Below are positions 33,064-41,878 of a DNA stretch of 64,000 nt, piece after piece. This DNA is from Pseudomonadota bacterium. GTDB lineage: Archaea > Thermoplasmatota > SW-10-69-26 > JACQPN01 > JAJPHT01. The notes below the pieces were generated by a model. It did no database searches, had not been told where the DNA came from, and saw nothing but the letters and a program-made list of their open reading frames with translations. Both the position numbers and the translations under genes were made by a program. Position 1 is the stretch's first letter; each line of letters begins with the position of its first letter. The stretch lies in contig JAJPHT010000004.1 of the NCBI GenBank assembly GCA_021325135.1, forward strand, positions 1 to 64,000, read 5' to 3'.

Positions 33064-36000
33064 ATGGACCCCTACGTCGCGTGGCCGCTGGCGATCGTGG
33101 GCGTCGTGCTGCTGGGGTTCGGCGCGCTGGCGTGGCGCCACCAGGTGCTCGCGCGCATGGGCGTGCGCAACGCGATGCGCCGCAAGTGGCAGAGCGCGGT
33201 CGTCGTCGCGGGCCTCATGGTGGGCACCGCCATCATCGCGGGCAGCTTCGCCTCGGGCGACTCCCTCTCCTTCGGCATCCGCAAGGGCGCCTACGACGCG
33301 CTGGGCCCCGCGGACGTCTTCCTCCAGACGGAGGGGCAGCTCCACTACCCCGCGGCGCTGCTGGACGACATCCGCGCGAACGCCACCGCGATGAAGGACG
33401 TGAAGGCCCTGGCGCCGCTTCTCTACGAGGAGGCCGCGCTCTCGGCGCCCGCGACGCACCAGAGCGAGCCGCGCGTGTCGCTCATCGGCCTCGACCCCGC
33501 GACGCAGCGGCCCTTCGGCGCGCTCCACCTGAGGGGCGGCGGCGTCTTCGACCCCGCGACCCTGGGGCCGGACGACGTGGCGCTCCAGGACGAGGTCGCC
33601 GACAAGCTGGGCGTCAAGGCGGGCGACTCCGTCTCGCTCCACTACGCCCCGGCCCCCGTGCCGCGCATCCCCAAGCTGTTCCTCTTCAACGGCAGCGTCA
33701 CCGCTTCCGCGGGCGCGTGCCCCGTCCCCGGCACGCCCGCGTGCGCGTTCGTCTCGCCGCCCACGGACGCCACCTCCTTCCAGGTGCCCGTGCAGCCCGG
33801 CGCCGTGGGGCTGACCACCCTCGTCGCGTGGCAGGGGGGCGCGGACCTCGACCAGATCGTCAAGGCCCCTGACGGGACCACGTACGCCAACACCAACGGC
33901 ACGCCCGCGGCTCCCGACGACCCCAGCGTGCTCAACGTCACGGGAAAGCTCGCGCCGGGCAACTGGACGCTCCAGGTGGGCGCCAAGGCCGCCGCGCAGC
34001 AGCCCTTCCGCGCGGTCGCCATGGTGTTCTACGAGGAGTACAACCTCACCGCGCTCCAGCAGTTCGCGAAGCAGGCGCAGGCCGCCGGCTTCGACCCCGC
34101 GCAATTGGGCGCCTCCACCGCGCCGGGCGAGGGGCAGAGCGCGAGCCTCACCGTGAAGGCCGTCGTGACCAAGGAGGGGTTCGGCGGCTTCCTCCTGGGG
34201 GAGAACGCCTTCGCGCGCCTCGACACCGTGGGCCGCCTCTACGGCGTCGAGGGGAAGACGAACCTCGCCCTGGCCAGCGCGGACCTCGATCCCGTGAAGG
34301 GCCCCCAGCGGACGGCGCTCCTCCTCGACGCGCTGCCCAAGGCCGTGAACGCCAGCGCCGCGCTCCACCCCGACCAGCCCGCCATCCGCAGCGTGCACGT
34401 GACGCCCGTGAAGGAGCGCTTCCTGGACGCCGCGGACCGCGCCGGCACGCTGTTCAAGGAGTTCCTCACCAGCATCGGCTCCTTCACCGTGATCGCGGGG
34501 ATCATGCTCATCGTCAACATCTTCGTCATGCTCGCCGAGGAGCGCAAGAGCGAGCTTGGCATGGCGCGCGCCGTGGGCCTCTCGCGCCGGCAGCTGGTCT
34601 ACCTCTTCGGGTTCGAGGGCATGCTCTACGCGCTCCTCGCGACCGCGGTGGGCGTGCTCCTGGGCGTGGCGCTCGCCTACGGCCTCATCTTCGGCTTCAA
34701 CGGCATCCTCGCCAACCGCACCGACAACGGGCCCGCGTTCACCATCCCCTTCCACGTCGAGCCTTCGAGCCTCGCCATCTCCGGCGCGGCGGGCTTCCTC
34801 ATCACGCTGGTCACCGTCGCCGTCGCCTCGTGGCGGGTGAGCCGGCTCAACGTCGTGCGCGCCATCCGCCACGTCGAGGAGCCCCCGAAGACGCCCGGCC
34901 GCGCGGCGCTCCTCGTGGGCGCGCTCCTCGCCCTGGGCGGCGTCGCCTACGCGGCCGAAGGCTGGCTCTCCAACGACTTCCCCGGCAAGATCCTCGGCCC
35001 CTGCCTCGCCATGCTGGGTGCGGGGCTCCTGGCCAGCCGCCTCGTGCGGCCGCGCCTCGCCTATCCCATCGCCGGCGCGGGCATCGCGGCCTTCTGCCTC
35101 TACACCATCTTCACCTACGGCAACCCGCAAGGGCTCGTGAACGCCGTCATGGGGCCCGTCCGCGGCCTCTTCATCGTGCTGGCGGTCGTGCTCATCGTCG
35201 TCCACCTCCCGCAGATGGTGAGCCTCACCGCGGCGCTCCTGCTGCGCTTCCGGCGCCTCGTGCCCGCCGTGCGGCCGGGCGTCGCGTATCCCCTGGGGAA
35301 GAAGACGCGCACGGGCCTGACCATCACGATGTTCGCGCTGGTCATGCTGGTCGTCGTGGCGTTCAGCATCTTCGGCTCCACGTTCAACGTCGACCTCCGC
35401 AAGCAGAGCGGCGGCTACGACGTGGAGGGCGACACCACGGTCCCCGTCTCGGGCGATCTCCACGCCTTCGCGCTGGCCAACAAGGACGCCTCGCTCCCCG
35501 ACCCGTTCCAGCGCGTGGCGCGCTACGACGCGCTGCAATACGCCATCGCCTACGGCGGAGGGCTCCTCAAGATCAACGGGCAGCCCATCAACTACCAGGG
35601 CCCGCCCGTGGACTACGTCTACGCCTACGACGAGGCGTTCGCCCAGAACAACCGCTACGAGCTGCAAAGCGTGGACCCGAGCTATCATTCCCCCCGGGAG
35701 GCCTACGAGGCCGTGCTGAAGGACCCCACGCTGGTCATCGTGAGCGTCGCGGACAACCTCGACTCGCAGGGCCAGCCGGGCGCGCACCACGTCGGGGACA
35801 CGCTCACCATGGAGACGCCCTCGGGCACCGTCTCCTTCCGCATCATCGCGTTCCAGAAGCAGCTCTACCTGGGCGGCGTGTTCGTCAACCCGCAGGTGCT
35901 CAAGGCCAACTTCCCCGTCATCCGCGGCGACTACCTCTTCCAGCTGAAGCCCGGCGAGGACGCGGGCGTCGCGGCGAAGGAGTTGGAGGCCGCCTTCGAG

Positions 36001-36471
36001 AAGGCCGGCATGGACGCGCAGAGCATCCAGGAGATCGCCCAGAAGCAGGCGCAGCAGACCAAGCAGTTCCTGACGCTCTTCCAGCTCTTCCTGGGCTTCG
36101 GCCTCGTCGTGGGCATCGCGAGCCTGGGCATCGTGACCGCGCGCAGCGTCCTGGAGCGCCGGCAGGAGATCGGCATGCTTCGCGCCGTCGGTTACGGCAA
36201 GGCCGACGTGCTGCGCATGCTCTACATCGAGATCTACTTCACCACCACGCTGGGCGTCCTCGTGGGGGGCCTCATCGGCGTCCTCACCAGCTACGGCGTC
36301 GTCGCCAGCACGCCGGGCCTCAGCGAGCTTGGCGTCAAGTTCACCATCCCCTGGCTGGACCTCGCTGAGATCCTCCTCCTCGTGTACGCGGCGGTGTTCC
36401 TGGCCACCATCGTCCCCGCGCGCCAGGGCAGCCGCGTGCCGCCCGCGGAGGCCGTGCGCTACGTCGAATGA
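33064..36471 (+). CDS. Large FtsX/MacB-like ABC permease
   Basis: 1135 aa. A MacB-like extracytoplasmic domain follows the first helix (QSAVVVAGLMVGTAIIAGSF). FtsX-type helices occur around residues 475-600 (VIAGIMLIVNIFVMLAEERK, SELGMARAVGLSRRQLVYLF), a second helix set near 620-740, a second extracytoplasmic domain, and a final FtsX block with RRQEIGMLRAVGYGKADVLR. It thus looks like two FtsX units fused. With the ATPase it should move or release lipoproteins or peptides at the membrane, in keeping with the many lipoproteins here. Confidence 0.9.
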   Translation: MDPYVAWPLAIVGVVLLGFGALAWRHQVLARMGVRNAMRRKWQSAVVVAGLMVGTAIIAGSFASGDSLSFGIRKGAYDALGPADVFLQTEGQLHYPAALLDDIRANATAMKDVKALAPLLYEEAALSAPATHQSEPRVSLIGLDPATQRPFGALHLRGGGVFDPATLGPDDVALQDEVADKLGVKAGDSVSLHYAPAPVPRIPKLFLFNGSVTASAGACPVPGTPACAFVSPPTDATSFQVPVQPGAVGLTTLVAWQGGADLDQIVKAPDGTTYANTNGTPAAPDDPSVLNVTGKLAPGNWTLQVGAKAAAQQPFRAVAMVFYEEYNLTALQQFAKQAQAAGFDPAQLGASTAPGEGQSASLTVKAVVTKEGFGGFLLGENAFARLDTVGRLYGVEGKTNLALASADLDPVKGPQRTALLLDALPKAVNASAALHPDQPAIRSVHVTPVKERFLDAADRAGTLFKEFLTSIGSFTVIAGIMLIVNIFVMLAEERKSELGMARAVGLSRRQLVYLFGFEGMLYALLATAVGVLLGVALAYGLIFGFNGILANRTDNGPAFTIPFHVEPSSLAISGAAGFLITLVTVAVASWRVSRLNVVRAIRHVEEPPKTPGRAALLVGALLALGGVAYAAEGWLSNDFPGKILGPCLAMLGAGLLASRLVRPRLAYPIAGAGIAAFCLYTIFTYGNPQGLVNAVMGPVRGLFIVLAVVLIVVHLPQMVSLTAALLLRFRRLVPAVRPGVAYPLGKKTRTGLTITMFALVMLVVVAFSIFGSTFNVDLRKQSGGYDVEGDTTVPVSGDLHAFALANKDASLPDPFQRVARYDALQYAIAYGGGLLKINGQPINYQGPPVDYVYAYDEAFAQNNRYELQSVDPSYHSPREAYEAVLKDPTLVIVSVADNLDSQGQPGAHHVGDTLTMETPSGTVSFRIIAFQKQLYLGGVFVNPQVLKANFPVIRGDYLFQLKPGEDAGVAAKELEAAFEKAGMDAQSIQEIAQKQAQQTKQFLTLFQLFLGFGLVVGIASLGIVTARSVLERRQEIGMLRAVGYGKADVLRMLYIEIYFTTTLGVLVGGLIGVLTSYGVVASTPGLSELGVKFTIPWLDLAEILLLVYAAVFLATIVPARQGSRVPPAEAVRYVE

Positions 36472-36603
36472 TCGCAAATGAGCAGTCCGGCCCCCCGAGC
36501 GGCGTGCTAACGCGTGGACTGCTTCGCCGTGCCCTGCAGCGAGCGCATTGCAGCTTGCAAGCGCGACACGTTCAAGTTGGCGAGCAGGAGCATACGGTGT
36601 CCG

Positions 36604-36831
36604 ATGTCGCGCGAGGCCCTGGACGCCGCCCTGGAGGCCCAGCCCGCGCTTCGCGTGGAGGCCGCCGACGCCCACGCCCGCATTCAGCGCCTCATCGGCG
36701 TCCTGAGGCCGCTGGCCGACGAGGCCGTCCGGCGCGCGCCGGGCGATCCCGACCTCCTCTACCGCGTGCGGATGCTGGAGCACGCGGCCCGCGAGCTGGA
36801 GGACATCCTGGGCTCGCGGACCTGGGAGTAA
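36604..36831 (+). CDS. Small helical cytoplasmic protein, 75 aa
   Basis: From the ATG at 36604: MSREALDAALEAQPALRVEA, mostly alpha-helical with alternating Ala, Arg and Leu, likely a coiled coil, ending LEDILGSRTWE. The earlier in-frame Met at 36514 would add Cys-rich residues unlike the rest. GTTCAAG about 31 bp upstream is a possible promoter box; a TTGCAGCTTGCAA inverted repeat lies at 36548-36560. A GC-rich hairpin follows the TAA. No family. Confidence 0.6.
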   Translation: MSREALDAALEAQPALRVEAADAHARIQRLIGVLRPLADEAVRRAPGDPDLLYRVRMLEHAARELEDILGSRTWE

Positions 36832-36843
36832 GTGCGGGGGGTT

Positions 36844-36862
36844 CGGGGGGCGCAGCCCCCCG
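36844..36862 (+). terminator. GC-rich 3'-end hairpin A
   Basis: CGGGGGGC-GCA-GCCCCCCG, 8-bp stem, preceded by GCGGGGGGTTC, starting 12 bp after the stop at 36831. Same motif as at 29383-29407 and, inverted, at 36967-36981. Confidence 0.55.
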
Positions 36863-36911
36863 GAGTCGTTCGTCGTCTCCGCCGCGCCGCAGCGCGGCGA
36901 CCCAAGGGGGT

Positions 36912-36934
36912 TTCAGGGGGCGCAGCCCCCTGAA
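36912..36934. terminator. GC-rich hairpin B
   Basis: TTCAGGGGGC-GCA-GCCCCCTGAA, a perfect 10-bp stem between two convergent genes, so it may end transcripts from both sides. Confidence 0.55.
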
Positions 36935-36963
36935 GTGAAATCAAATCGGTGTGGGCGAAAACG

Positions 36964-37869
36964 TCAGGGGGCTTCGCCCCCCGAACCCCCCAGCGCCGCC
37001 CGCGTCGTCGCGAAGTGGACCTTGGCGACCTCCCGAAGGAGGGGCGGCCCCCCGCGGGCGACGACCTCGCGCGCTGCCTTCACGACCTGCGGCCCCGCCC
37101 CCTTGGGCAGGCGCACGCCGTGGCGCACCTCCAAGGCTGCAAGGCCCGCCAGGAACTCCGCGCGCGCGACCAGCGAGGCCGCCGCGACCGCCACGTCCGA
37201 CTCGGCGTGGGTGGCCTGCCGCACCGTCGCCTGCACGCCGCGGTCGCGAAGCTGCCGCTCCAGGACGCCCGGGTGCGCGAACTGGTCCACCAGCACGTCG
37301 GCGGGCCCGGCCTGGTCGAGGAGCCGCTCCAGCGCGGCGGCGTGCATGGACGCCAGTAGCACGTTGAGGTTGCCCACCCGCTCGTAGGCCTCGTTGTAAG
37401 CGGGGGGCGCCAGCGCCTCCGCGACGTGGGGGCAGCGCGCGCGGACGAGGCTCGCCAGGAGGGCCGCCTCGGCGTCGGCCACGAGCTTGGAGTCGCGCAC
37501 GCCCTTCTCCACCAGCAGGCGCGCGGTGGCCGCGTCGGGCACGAGGACCGCGGCGACGCAGAGGGGCCCGAAGTAGTCGCCCTTCCCCGACTCGTCCGCG
37601 CCGGCGTGGGGCGCGAAGCTCGCGAGGGCCGGGCGCGCCGCCGTCTCCTCGCGCTGCGCCAGGCGATTGCCCGCGAGGACGCCCGCGTACTCCTCCGCCT
37701 GCTCCCCGTTGACGAGGAGCTTCCCGCTGGCGTAGGCCGTGAGGCTGACGCCAGGGCGCTGCGCAAAGAGGAGGGCGTGCGGGCGGCTGCCCACCTCGAA
37801 CCCGCCGCGGCGCAGGAAGGCGCGAAGCTCCTCCGCGCGCTCGGGCTCGAAGCGCAGGACGACGTTCAC
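36964..37869 (-). CDS. rnhC: Ribonuclease HIII
   Basis: 301 aa. Cleaves RNA in RNA-DNA hybrids. The N-terminal TBP-like domain (about residues 1-80, with VSLTAYASGKLLVNGEQAEE) is the hallmark of RNase HIII. The catalytic domain has GADESGKGDYFGPL with Asp92 and Glu93, RDSKL, and DQFAHPG. Most archaea use RNase HII, so this is uncommon. GTG 37869 gives VNVVLRFEPER. The last codons (GGSGGEAP) are written by the GC-rich hairpin at 36967-36981. An inverted repeat AAGGATCG/CGATCCTT at 37883-37911 lies just upstream. Confidence 0.9.
   Translation of the reverse strand: MNVVLRFEPERAEELRAFLRRGGFEVGSRPHALLFAQRPGVSLTAYASGKLLVNGEQAEEYAGVLAGNRLAQREETAARPALASFAPHAGADESGKGDYFGPLCVAAVLVPDAATARLLVEKGVRDSKLVADAEAALLASLVRARCPHVAEALAPPAYNEAYERVGNLNVLLASMHAAALERLLDQAGPADVLVDQFAHPGVLERQLRDRGVQATVRQATHAESDVAVAAASLVARAEFLAGLAALEVRHGVRLPKGAGPQVVKAAREVVARGGPPLLREVAKVHFATTRAALGGSGGEAP
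36967..36981 (-). terminator. GC-rich 3'-end hairpin C overlapping the rnhC end
   Basis: GGGGGC-TTC-GCCCCC on the plus strand; read on the minus strand it is GGTTCGGGGGGCGAAGCCCC running into the rnhC stop. The element forms the last six or so codons of the gene. Confidence 0.5.
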
Positions 37870-37946
37870 GCATAAGCGACGCAAGGATCGGGCAAGAGAG
37901 CTTCGATCCTTGAACCACAAACGGTGTCCGGGTGCGCGAAGAGGAT

Positions 37947-38678
37947 ATGGGTTCCATGCGGCGAGGGCTCGCTTCGATTCTCGCTGCGGCGCTCCTCCTG
38001 GCGGCGGCAAGCCCGGTGGCGCTCGCCGCGAAGGGGCAGCCCTCCAGGCTCCCCGCCCTGCCGCCCAAGCTCCCTCTGCAACCGGCCCCCGCCGTGCCCG
38101 GCCAGTCGGTGTCACCCACGACCCCGGCCCCCGGGGCCCCGGGAGGGACCGCAGGCGACTGGGTGGGGCTCATGGGGATCGGGGCCGCGTCGCTGGGACT
38201 CCTGGCCCTGGGGCTCGTGGTGGCGTCCCGGGCGCGCCGCGCCAAGCCCGTCCGCGCGCCCAAGCGCACGCGGGAAGGGGGGCGCATGAAGGCCCGGGCG
38301 CTGGCCCCCCGCACCGTCGACCAGGCGTTCGTGCAGCTGGCCGAGGCGCGCCTGGGCGCGCTGCTGGAGGCTGCGCCCATCGCGGGCGGCGCGCGCATCC
38401 TCGTCGAGCGCACGCGCGGCCACCCTTGCGAGCAGGTGTCCGGCTTCCTGGCGGGCCTCTTCGAGTCCGTGTGGGCCATCGACGTGCGCGTGGAGCACGC
38501 GCAGTGCGCGGGCCGCTCGGGACCTTGCCGCTACCTCGTGATGCGGGCCGACGCGCCTCCGGTGCGCGTGGAGCCCGCGCGCCTCAGCGGTGCCGCTGCT
38601 CCAAGGGAAGCAGCATCGACTCCAGGATGGCCAGGCGCGGCTCGTCGATCGCCTCGAGCTCGCGGTGGTGCCGGCTGA
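37947..38678 (+). CDS. Exported membrane protein with V4R-like domain
   Basis: 243 aa. Signal peptide, a Pro-rich stretch (QPSRLPALPPKLPLQPAPAV), a transmembrane helix near residues 70-92, a basic stretch (RARRAKPVRAPKRT), then a domain at about 115-195. That domain ends HPCEQVSGFLAGLFESVWAI, then VEHAQCAGRSGPCRYLV, the Cys pattern of the V4R small-molecule-binding domain. A related protein is at 63141-63803. Start ATG 37947 or 37956. The last 32 residues lie over the convergent gene at 38584 and may be read-through. Confidence 0.7.
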   Translation: MGSMRRGLASILAAALLLAAASPVALAAKGQPSRLPALPPKLPLQPAPAVPGQSVSPTTPAPGAPGGTAGDWVGLMGIGAASLGLLALGLVVASRARRAKPVRAPKRTREGGRMKARALAPRTVDQAFVQLAEARLGALLEAAPIAGGARILVERTRGHPCEQVSGFLAGLFESVWAIDVRVEHAQCAGRSGPCRYLVMRADAPPVRVEPARLSGAAAPREAASTPGWPGAARRSPRARGGAG

Positions 38679-38796
38679 GGAGCCGGGTGCGATCCTCCAC
38701 GCTCACGTCGCGGAACGCGCTCAGGAGCACGGGCTCGCTGCTGTCGCCCTTGACGTAGGCGAGCGCCGCGTCGAGGCGGATCGACTCCTTGTCCAT
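38584..38796 (-). CDS. Small helical protein, 70 aa
   Basis: ATG 38796: MDKESIRLDAALAYVKGDSS, ending in LEQRHR; charged and helical, cytoplasmic. GGAGG lies 8 nt before the start and TTGCATGC about 26 bp upstream, so both translation and promoter signals fit. Overlaps the 3' end of the V4R-like gene by 95 bp on the opposite strand. No known family. Confidence 0.6.
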   Translation of the reverse strand: MDKESIRLDAALAYVKGDSSEPVLLSAFRDVSVEDRTRLLSRHHRELEAIDEPRLAILESMLLPLEQRHR

Positions 38797-38883
38797 GGGG
38801 CCATTCCTCCACCCTGCGCATGCAAGAACCTTGCGAGGGAGTCGCACGGGGTCCCGGACAGGTGACGGAACGGAGGAACGCTC

Positions 38884-39222
38884 TTGCCCCAGCCGCGCCC
38901 TGCGCGGCGCGTGCCCGCCCCCAAGCGCGGCCCGCGCAAGGCGCCCCGCGCCAAGTCGGAGCCCCAGCCCAAGTTCCCCATCGTCTACGTGAAGTACCAC
39001 GACCACTGCTGGCTGGAGGCGAGGGAGCTCAAGAAGATCGAGGTCGCCAAGCCCTTCGTCGTCGAGGAGACGGGCTTCCTCCTCACCGAGACGGAGAAGT
39101 TCATCACCCTCGCCAAGGAGCGCAGCACGGACGGCGAGAAGGGGAAGGTCCAGTACGACGACGTGACCATCATCATGAAGTCGGACATCCTGGAATTGGA
39201 GCGCTACGCGAGGGGGCGATAG
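38884..39222 (+). CDS. Conserved hypothetical basic protein
   Basis: 112 aa from TTG 38884; GTG 38911 is an alternative. About 28 residues of Pro/Arg/Lys-rich tail ([13 protein letters not shown]) lead into a compact domain with [20 protein letters not shown] and [17 protein letters not shown], probably a small beta barrel. Ends 13 bp before hutU; likely co-transcribed but not a known part of that pathway. Confidence 0.65.
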   Translation: MPQPRPARRVPAPKRGPRKAPRAKSEPQPKFPIVYVKYHDHCWLEARELKKIEVAKPFVVEETGFLLTETEKFITLAKERSTDGEKGKVQYDDVTIIMKSDILELERYARGR

Positions 39223-39235
39223 CATCCCCTTCGAC

Positions 39236-40912
39236 GTGGGCGAGCCCAGCCCGCTGTGGACCGACGAGTTCGGCCAGGCCGCGCCCACGGGCAAGCGCCT
39301 CCGCTGCAAGGGGTGGCGCCAGGAGGCCGCGCTGCGCCTGCTGAACAACAACCTCGACCCCGCCGTCGCGGAGCGCCCCGAGGAGCTCGTCGTCTACGGC
39401 GGCATCGGCCGCGCGGCGCGGACGTGGAAGGACTACGAGCGCATCGTCGAGACGCTCCAGCGCCTGGGCAACGACGAGACGATGCTCGTCCAGAGCGGGC
39501 GGCCCGTCGCCGTGTTCCGCACCCACGAGCGCGCGCCGCGCGTGCTCATCGCCAACAGCAACCTCGTGCCCCGCTGGGCGACGTGGGAGGAGTTCCGCCG
39601 CCTGGAGGCCGAGGGGCTCATGATGTACGGCCAGATGACCGCGGGAAGCTGGGCCTACATCGGCACGCAGGGCATCATCCAGGGGACCTACGAGACGTTC
39701 GCCGAGTGCGCGCGCCAGCACTTCGGGGGCTCGCTGAAGGGCCGCGTCGTCCTCACCGCGGGCCTGGGCGGCATGGGCGGCGCGCAGCCCCTGGCCGTCA
39801 CCATGAACGAGGGCGTCTGCCTCGCCGTCGAGGTCGACCCCACGCGCATCCAGAAGCGGCTGGAGACGCGCTACCTCATGGAGAAGGCGCGCGACCTGGA
39901 CGACGCCCTGGAGCGCGTCGCGCGGGCGAAGAAGGAGGGGCGCGCCCTGAGCGTCGGCCTCGAAGGCAACGCCAGCGACGTCCTGCCCGACCTCGTGCGT
40001 CGCGGCTGGACGCCCGACGTCGTCACGGACCAGACCAGCGCCCACGACGAGTACAACGGCTACGTGCCCGGCGGCATGGGCCTCGCCAGCGCGCTCGCGC
40101 TGCGCGCCCGCGACCCCAAGGAACACGCCGTCGCCGCGATCCGCAGCATGGGGCGCCACATGAGCGCGATCCTGGAGATGCAGCGCCGCGGCGCCCGCGC
40201 GTTCGACTACGGCAACAACCTCCGCGGGCAGGCCGTGAAGGCGGGCGTCTCCGAGGCCTTCGCCGTGGGCGGCTTCGTGCCCCTCTACATCCGCCCGCAG
40301 TTCTGCGAAGGCCGCGGCCCCTTCCGCTGGCTTGCCCTCAGCGGCGACAAGGAGGACATCTACAAGACCGACGCCGCGCTGCTGGAGCTTTTCCCCCACG
40401 ACGAAGGGCTGCGCCGCTGGCTCACCCTCGCGCAGCGCGACGTCGCGTTCCAGGGGCTCCCCGCCCGCGTGTGCTGGCTGGGCTACGGCGAGCGCGACCG
40501 CGCCGCGCTGCGGTTCAACGAGATGGTGCGCTCCGGCGAGCTCTCCGCCCCCATCGTCATCACGCGCGACCACCTGGACGCGGGCAGCGTCGCCTCGCCC
40601 TACCGCGAGACGGAGGCCATGCAGGACGGCAGCGACGCCGTGGCCGACTGGCCCATCCTCAACGCGCTGGTGAACGTCGCCGCGGGTGCCGACATCGTAT
40701 CCTTCCACCACGGGGGCGGCGTCGGCATGGGGCTCTCGCTCCACGCCAACATGCACGTCGTCCTCGACGGGAGCAAGCTCGCCGAGGAGAAGGCGCGCGC
40801 CGCGTTCCTCACCGACCCGGGCATGGGCGTCGTGCGCCACGCCGACGCGGGCTACGAGATCGCCAAGCGCGTCGCCCGCGAGCGGGGGCTCGACATGCCC
40901 TCCATCGAGTGA
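39236..40912 (+). CDS. hutU: Urocanate hydratase
   Basis: 558 aa. Second step of histidine degradation, urocanate to imidazolonepropionate, with tightly bound NAD. Family marks: [39 protein letters not shown], the NAD loop [28 protein letters not shown] and [14 protein letters not shown] 39236 is the first usable start in this dense region. hutG and hutI lie 1 kb downstream beyond a toxin-antitoxin pair. Histidine ammonia-lyase (hutH) is not in the window. Confidence 0.96.
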   Translation: MGEPSPLWTDEFGQAAPTGKRLRCKGWRQEAALRLLNNNLDPAVAERPEELVVYGGIGRAARTWKDYERIVETLQRLGNDETMLVQSGRPVAVFRTHERAPRVLIANSNLVPRWATWEEFRRLEAEGLMMYGQMTAGSWAYIGTQGIIQGTYETFAECARQHFGGSLKGRVVLTAGLGGMGGAQPLAVTMNEGVCLAVEVDPTRIQKRLETRYLMEKARDLDDALERVARAKKEGRALSVGLEGNASDVLPDLVRRGWTPDVVTDQTSAHDEYNGYVPGGMGLASALALRARDPKEHAVAAIRSMGRHMSAILEMQRRGARAFDYGNNLRGQAVKAGVSEAFAVGGFVPLYIRPQFCEGRGPFRWLALSGDKEDIYKTDAALLELFPHDEGLRRWLTLAQRDVAFQGLPARVCWLGYGERDRAALRFNEMVRSGELSAPIVITRDHLDAGSVASPYRETEAMQDGSDAVADWPILNALVNVAAGADIVSFHHGGGVGMGLSLHANMHVVLDGSKLAEEKARAAFLTDPGMGVVRHADAGYEIAKRVARERGLDMPSIE

Positions 40913-40935
40913 TTCCCGGAGGAGCTTTAAGCCAA

Positions 40936-40944
40936 CCTATATGC
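40936..40944 (+). promoter_or_regulatory. TATA box of the vapBC pair
   Basis: CCTATATGC, an unusually AT-rich site for this genome, immediately upstream of the operator. It predicts a transcript start near 40966, which favours translation from the ATG at 40976 over that at 40961. Confidence 0.75.
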
Positions 40945-40951
40945 TCATGGG

Positions 40952-40974
40952 GTATCTACCATGCTTGTAGATAC
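40952..40974. promoter_or_regulatory. Inverted-repeat operator of vapBC
   Basis: GTATCTAC (40952-40959) and GTAGATAC (40967-40974) form a perfect 8-bp inverted repeat with a 7-nt spacer directly over the predicted start site. Antitoxins of this kind repress their own promoter through such sites. Confidence 0.75.
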
Positions 40975-40975
40975 A

Positions 40976-41203
40976 ATGAACTCCGAGATCAGGAAGTGGG
41001 GCAACAGCTACGCCATCCGGGTCCCCAAGCCGGAGATCGAACGCCTGGGCCTGCACGAGGGGGACCGCGTCGAGGTCGAGCTTCGCAAGGCCGCGGGCCG
41101 CCGCAGCCCGAAGGTCTCCCTCGCGGGCCTTCCCGTGTTCCACGACACGGCCACGGACGTCAGCGCGCGGCACGACGACTACCTCTACGGTGGCCGCGAA
41201 TGA
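40976..41203 (+). CDS. vapB: AbrB/SpoVT-fold antitoxin
   Basis: 75 aa from ATG 40976 (an ATG five codons upstream is possible). The swapped-hairpin DNA-binding fold reads IRKWGNSYAIRVPKPEIERL, then LHEGDRVEVEL; the C-terminal tail (VFHDTATDVSARHDDYLYGG) should wrap the toxin. It neutralises the PIN ribonuclease encoded next and should repress their shared promoter. Its TGA overlaps the toxin ATG (ATGA). Confidence 0.9.
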   Translation: MNSEIRKWGNSYAIRVPKPEIERLGLHEGDRVEVELRKAAGRRSPKVSLAGLPVFHDTATDVSARHDDYLYGGRE

Positions 41204-41574
41204 GGATCGGCGACACCTCCGCCCTCTACGCCGCCTTCGTCGCCGAGGACGCGCACCACGCGCGCTCGCGCGCCGCGCTGGAGGACCCGGAGCCCGTGCT
41301 CGTGCCCACGGAGATCCTCGCCGAGACCATCGCCCTGCTGCAGCGGCGCCTGGGGTTCGAGCCCGCGCGCCAGGCCGGCGCCGCGCTGCGCGCGCTCCCC
41401 CACGTCCGCCTCGATGGCGCCTCCCCCAGCCTCGCCAACGCGGCGTGGGCCGAGTTCGAGCGCGCGGGCGGCCGCCTGAGCCTGCCCGACGCGTTCGTCG
41501 TCGCCTGGTGCCGCGCCGAGGGCGCCTCCCCCCTCTCGTTCGACCAGGGCGTCGTGCGCGCGGCGCGCCGGTAG
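41200..41574 (+). CDS. vapC: PIN-domain toxin ribonuclease
   Basis: 124 aa. Magnesium-dependent RNase of the VapC type; acidic residues appear in MRIGDTSALYAAF (Asp5), LVPTEILAETIALL (Glu), RLSLPDAFVVAWC (Asp) and LSFDQGVV (Asp). ATGA overlap with the antitoxin. The pair splits the hut gene series and may have inserted there. Target RNA unknown. Confidence 0.9.
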   Translation: MRIGDTSALYAAFVAEDAHHARSRAALEDPEPVLVPTEILAETIALLQRRLGFEPARQAGAALRALPHVRLDGASPSLANAAWAEFERAGGRLSLPDAFVVAWCRAEGASPLSFDQGVVRAARR

Positions 41575-41575
41575 C

Positions 41576-41815
41576 TCAGTTCAGGCGCGGCCCGCTCCAC
41601 GCCTTGGGCGTCCGCGCGTGCTCCAGGACGCGGCTGTGGATCTCCGCCTCCAAGGCCTTCATGCGCGTCTCCAGCTCGCGGGCCAGGAGGCCGTAGTGCT
41701 CGGGCTTGAGCCGGCCGCTGGCGAGGTTCACCCTCGCGCGCTGGAGATCGTTCGACAGGGTCCGCATGCGGACGCCCAGGTCGGCGGGCATCGGGAACGT
41801 TCGACGTGCATCCAT
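41576..41815 (-). CDS. Small coiled-coil protein, 79 aa
   Basis: ATG 41815, MDARRTFPMPADLGVRMRTL; the rest is a long charged helix pair (LSNDLQRARVNLASGRLKPE, LLARELETRMKALEAEIHSR). Convergent with vapC, one base from its stop, and divergent from hutG. CCTAACGG about 30 bp upstream is a possible promoter box. No family recognised. Confidence 0.6.
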   Translation of the reverse strand: MDARRTFPMPADLGVRMRTLSNDLQRARVNLASGRLKPEHYGLLARELETRMKALEAEIHSRVLEHARTPKAWSGPRLN

Positions 41816-41878
41816 CGGGACGAGGCCTCGGCCGCCCCTCCCGTTAGGGGCATCGGTCCGGCTCGCCGGCAACGAGGC

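Noticed and set aside
32332..36783. A 1483-codon open frame on the minus strand
   Set aside because: It is antisense to the ABC exporter genes, has a His/Val/Arg/Glu-biased composition and no domain; an effect of high GC at third codon positions.
40332..40673. Open frame inside hutU
   Set aside because: Out-of-frame, Arg/Thr/Ser-rich shadow of the urocanate hydratase gene.
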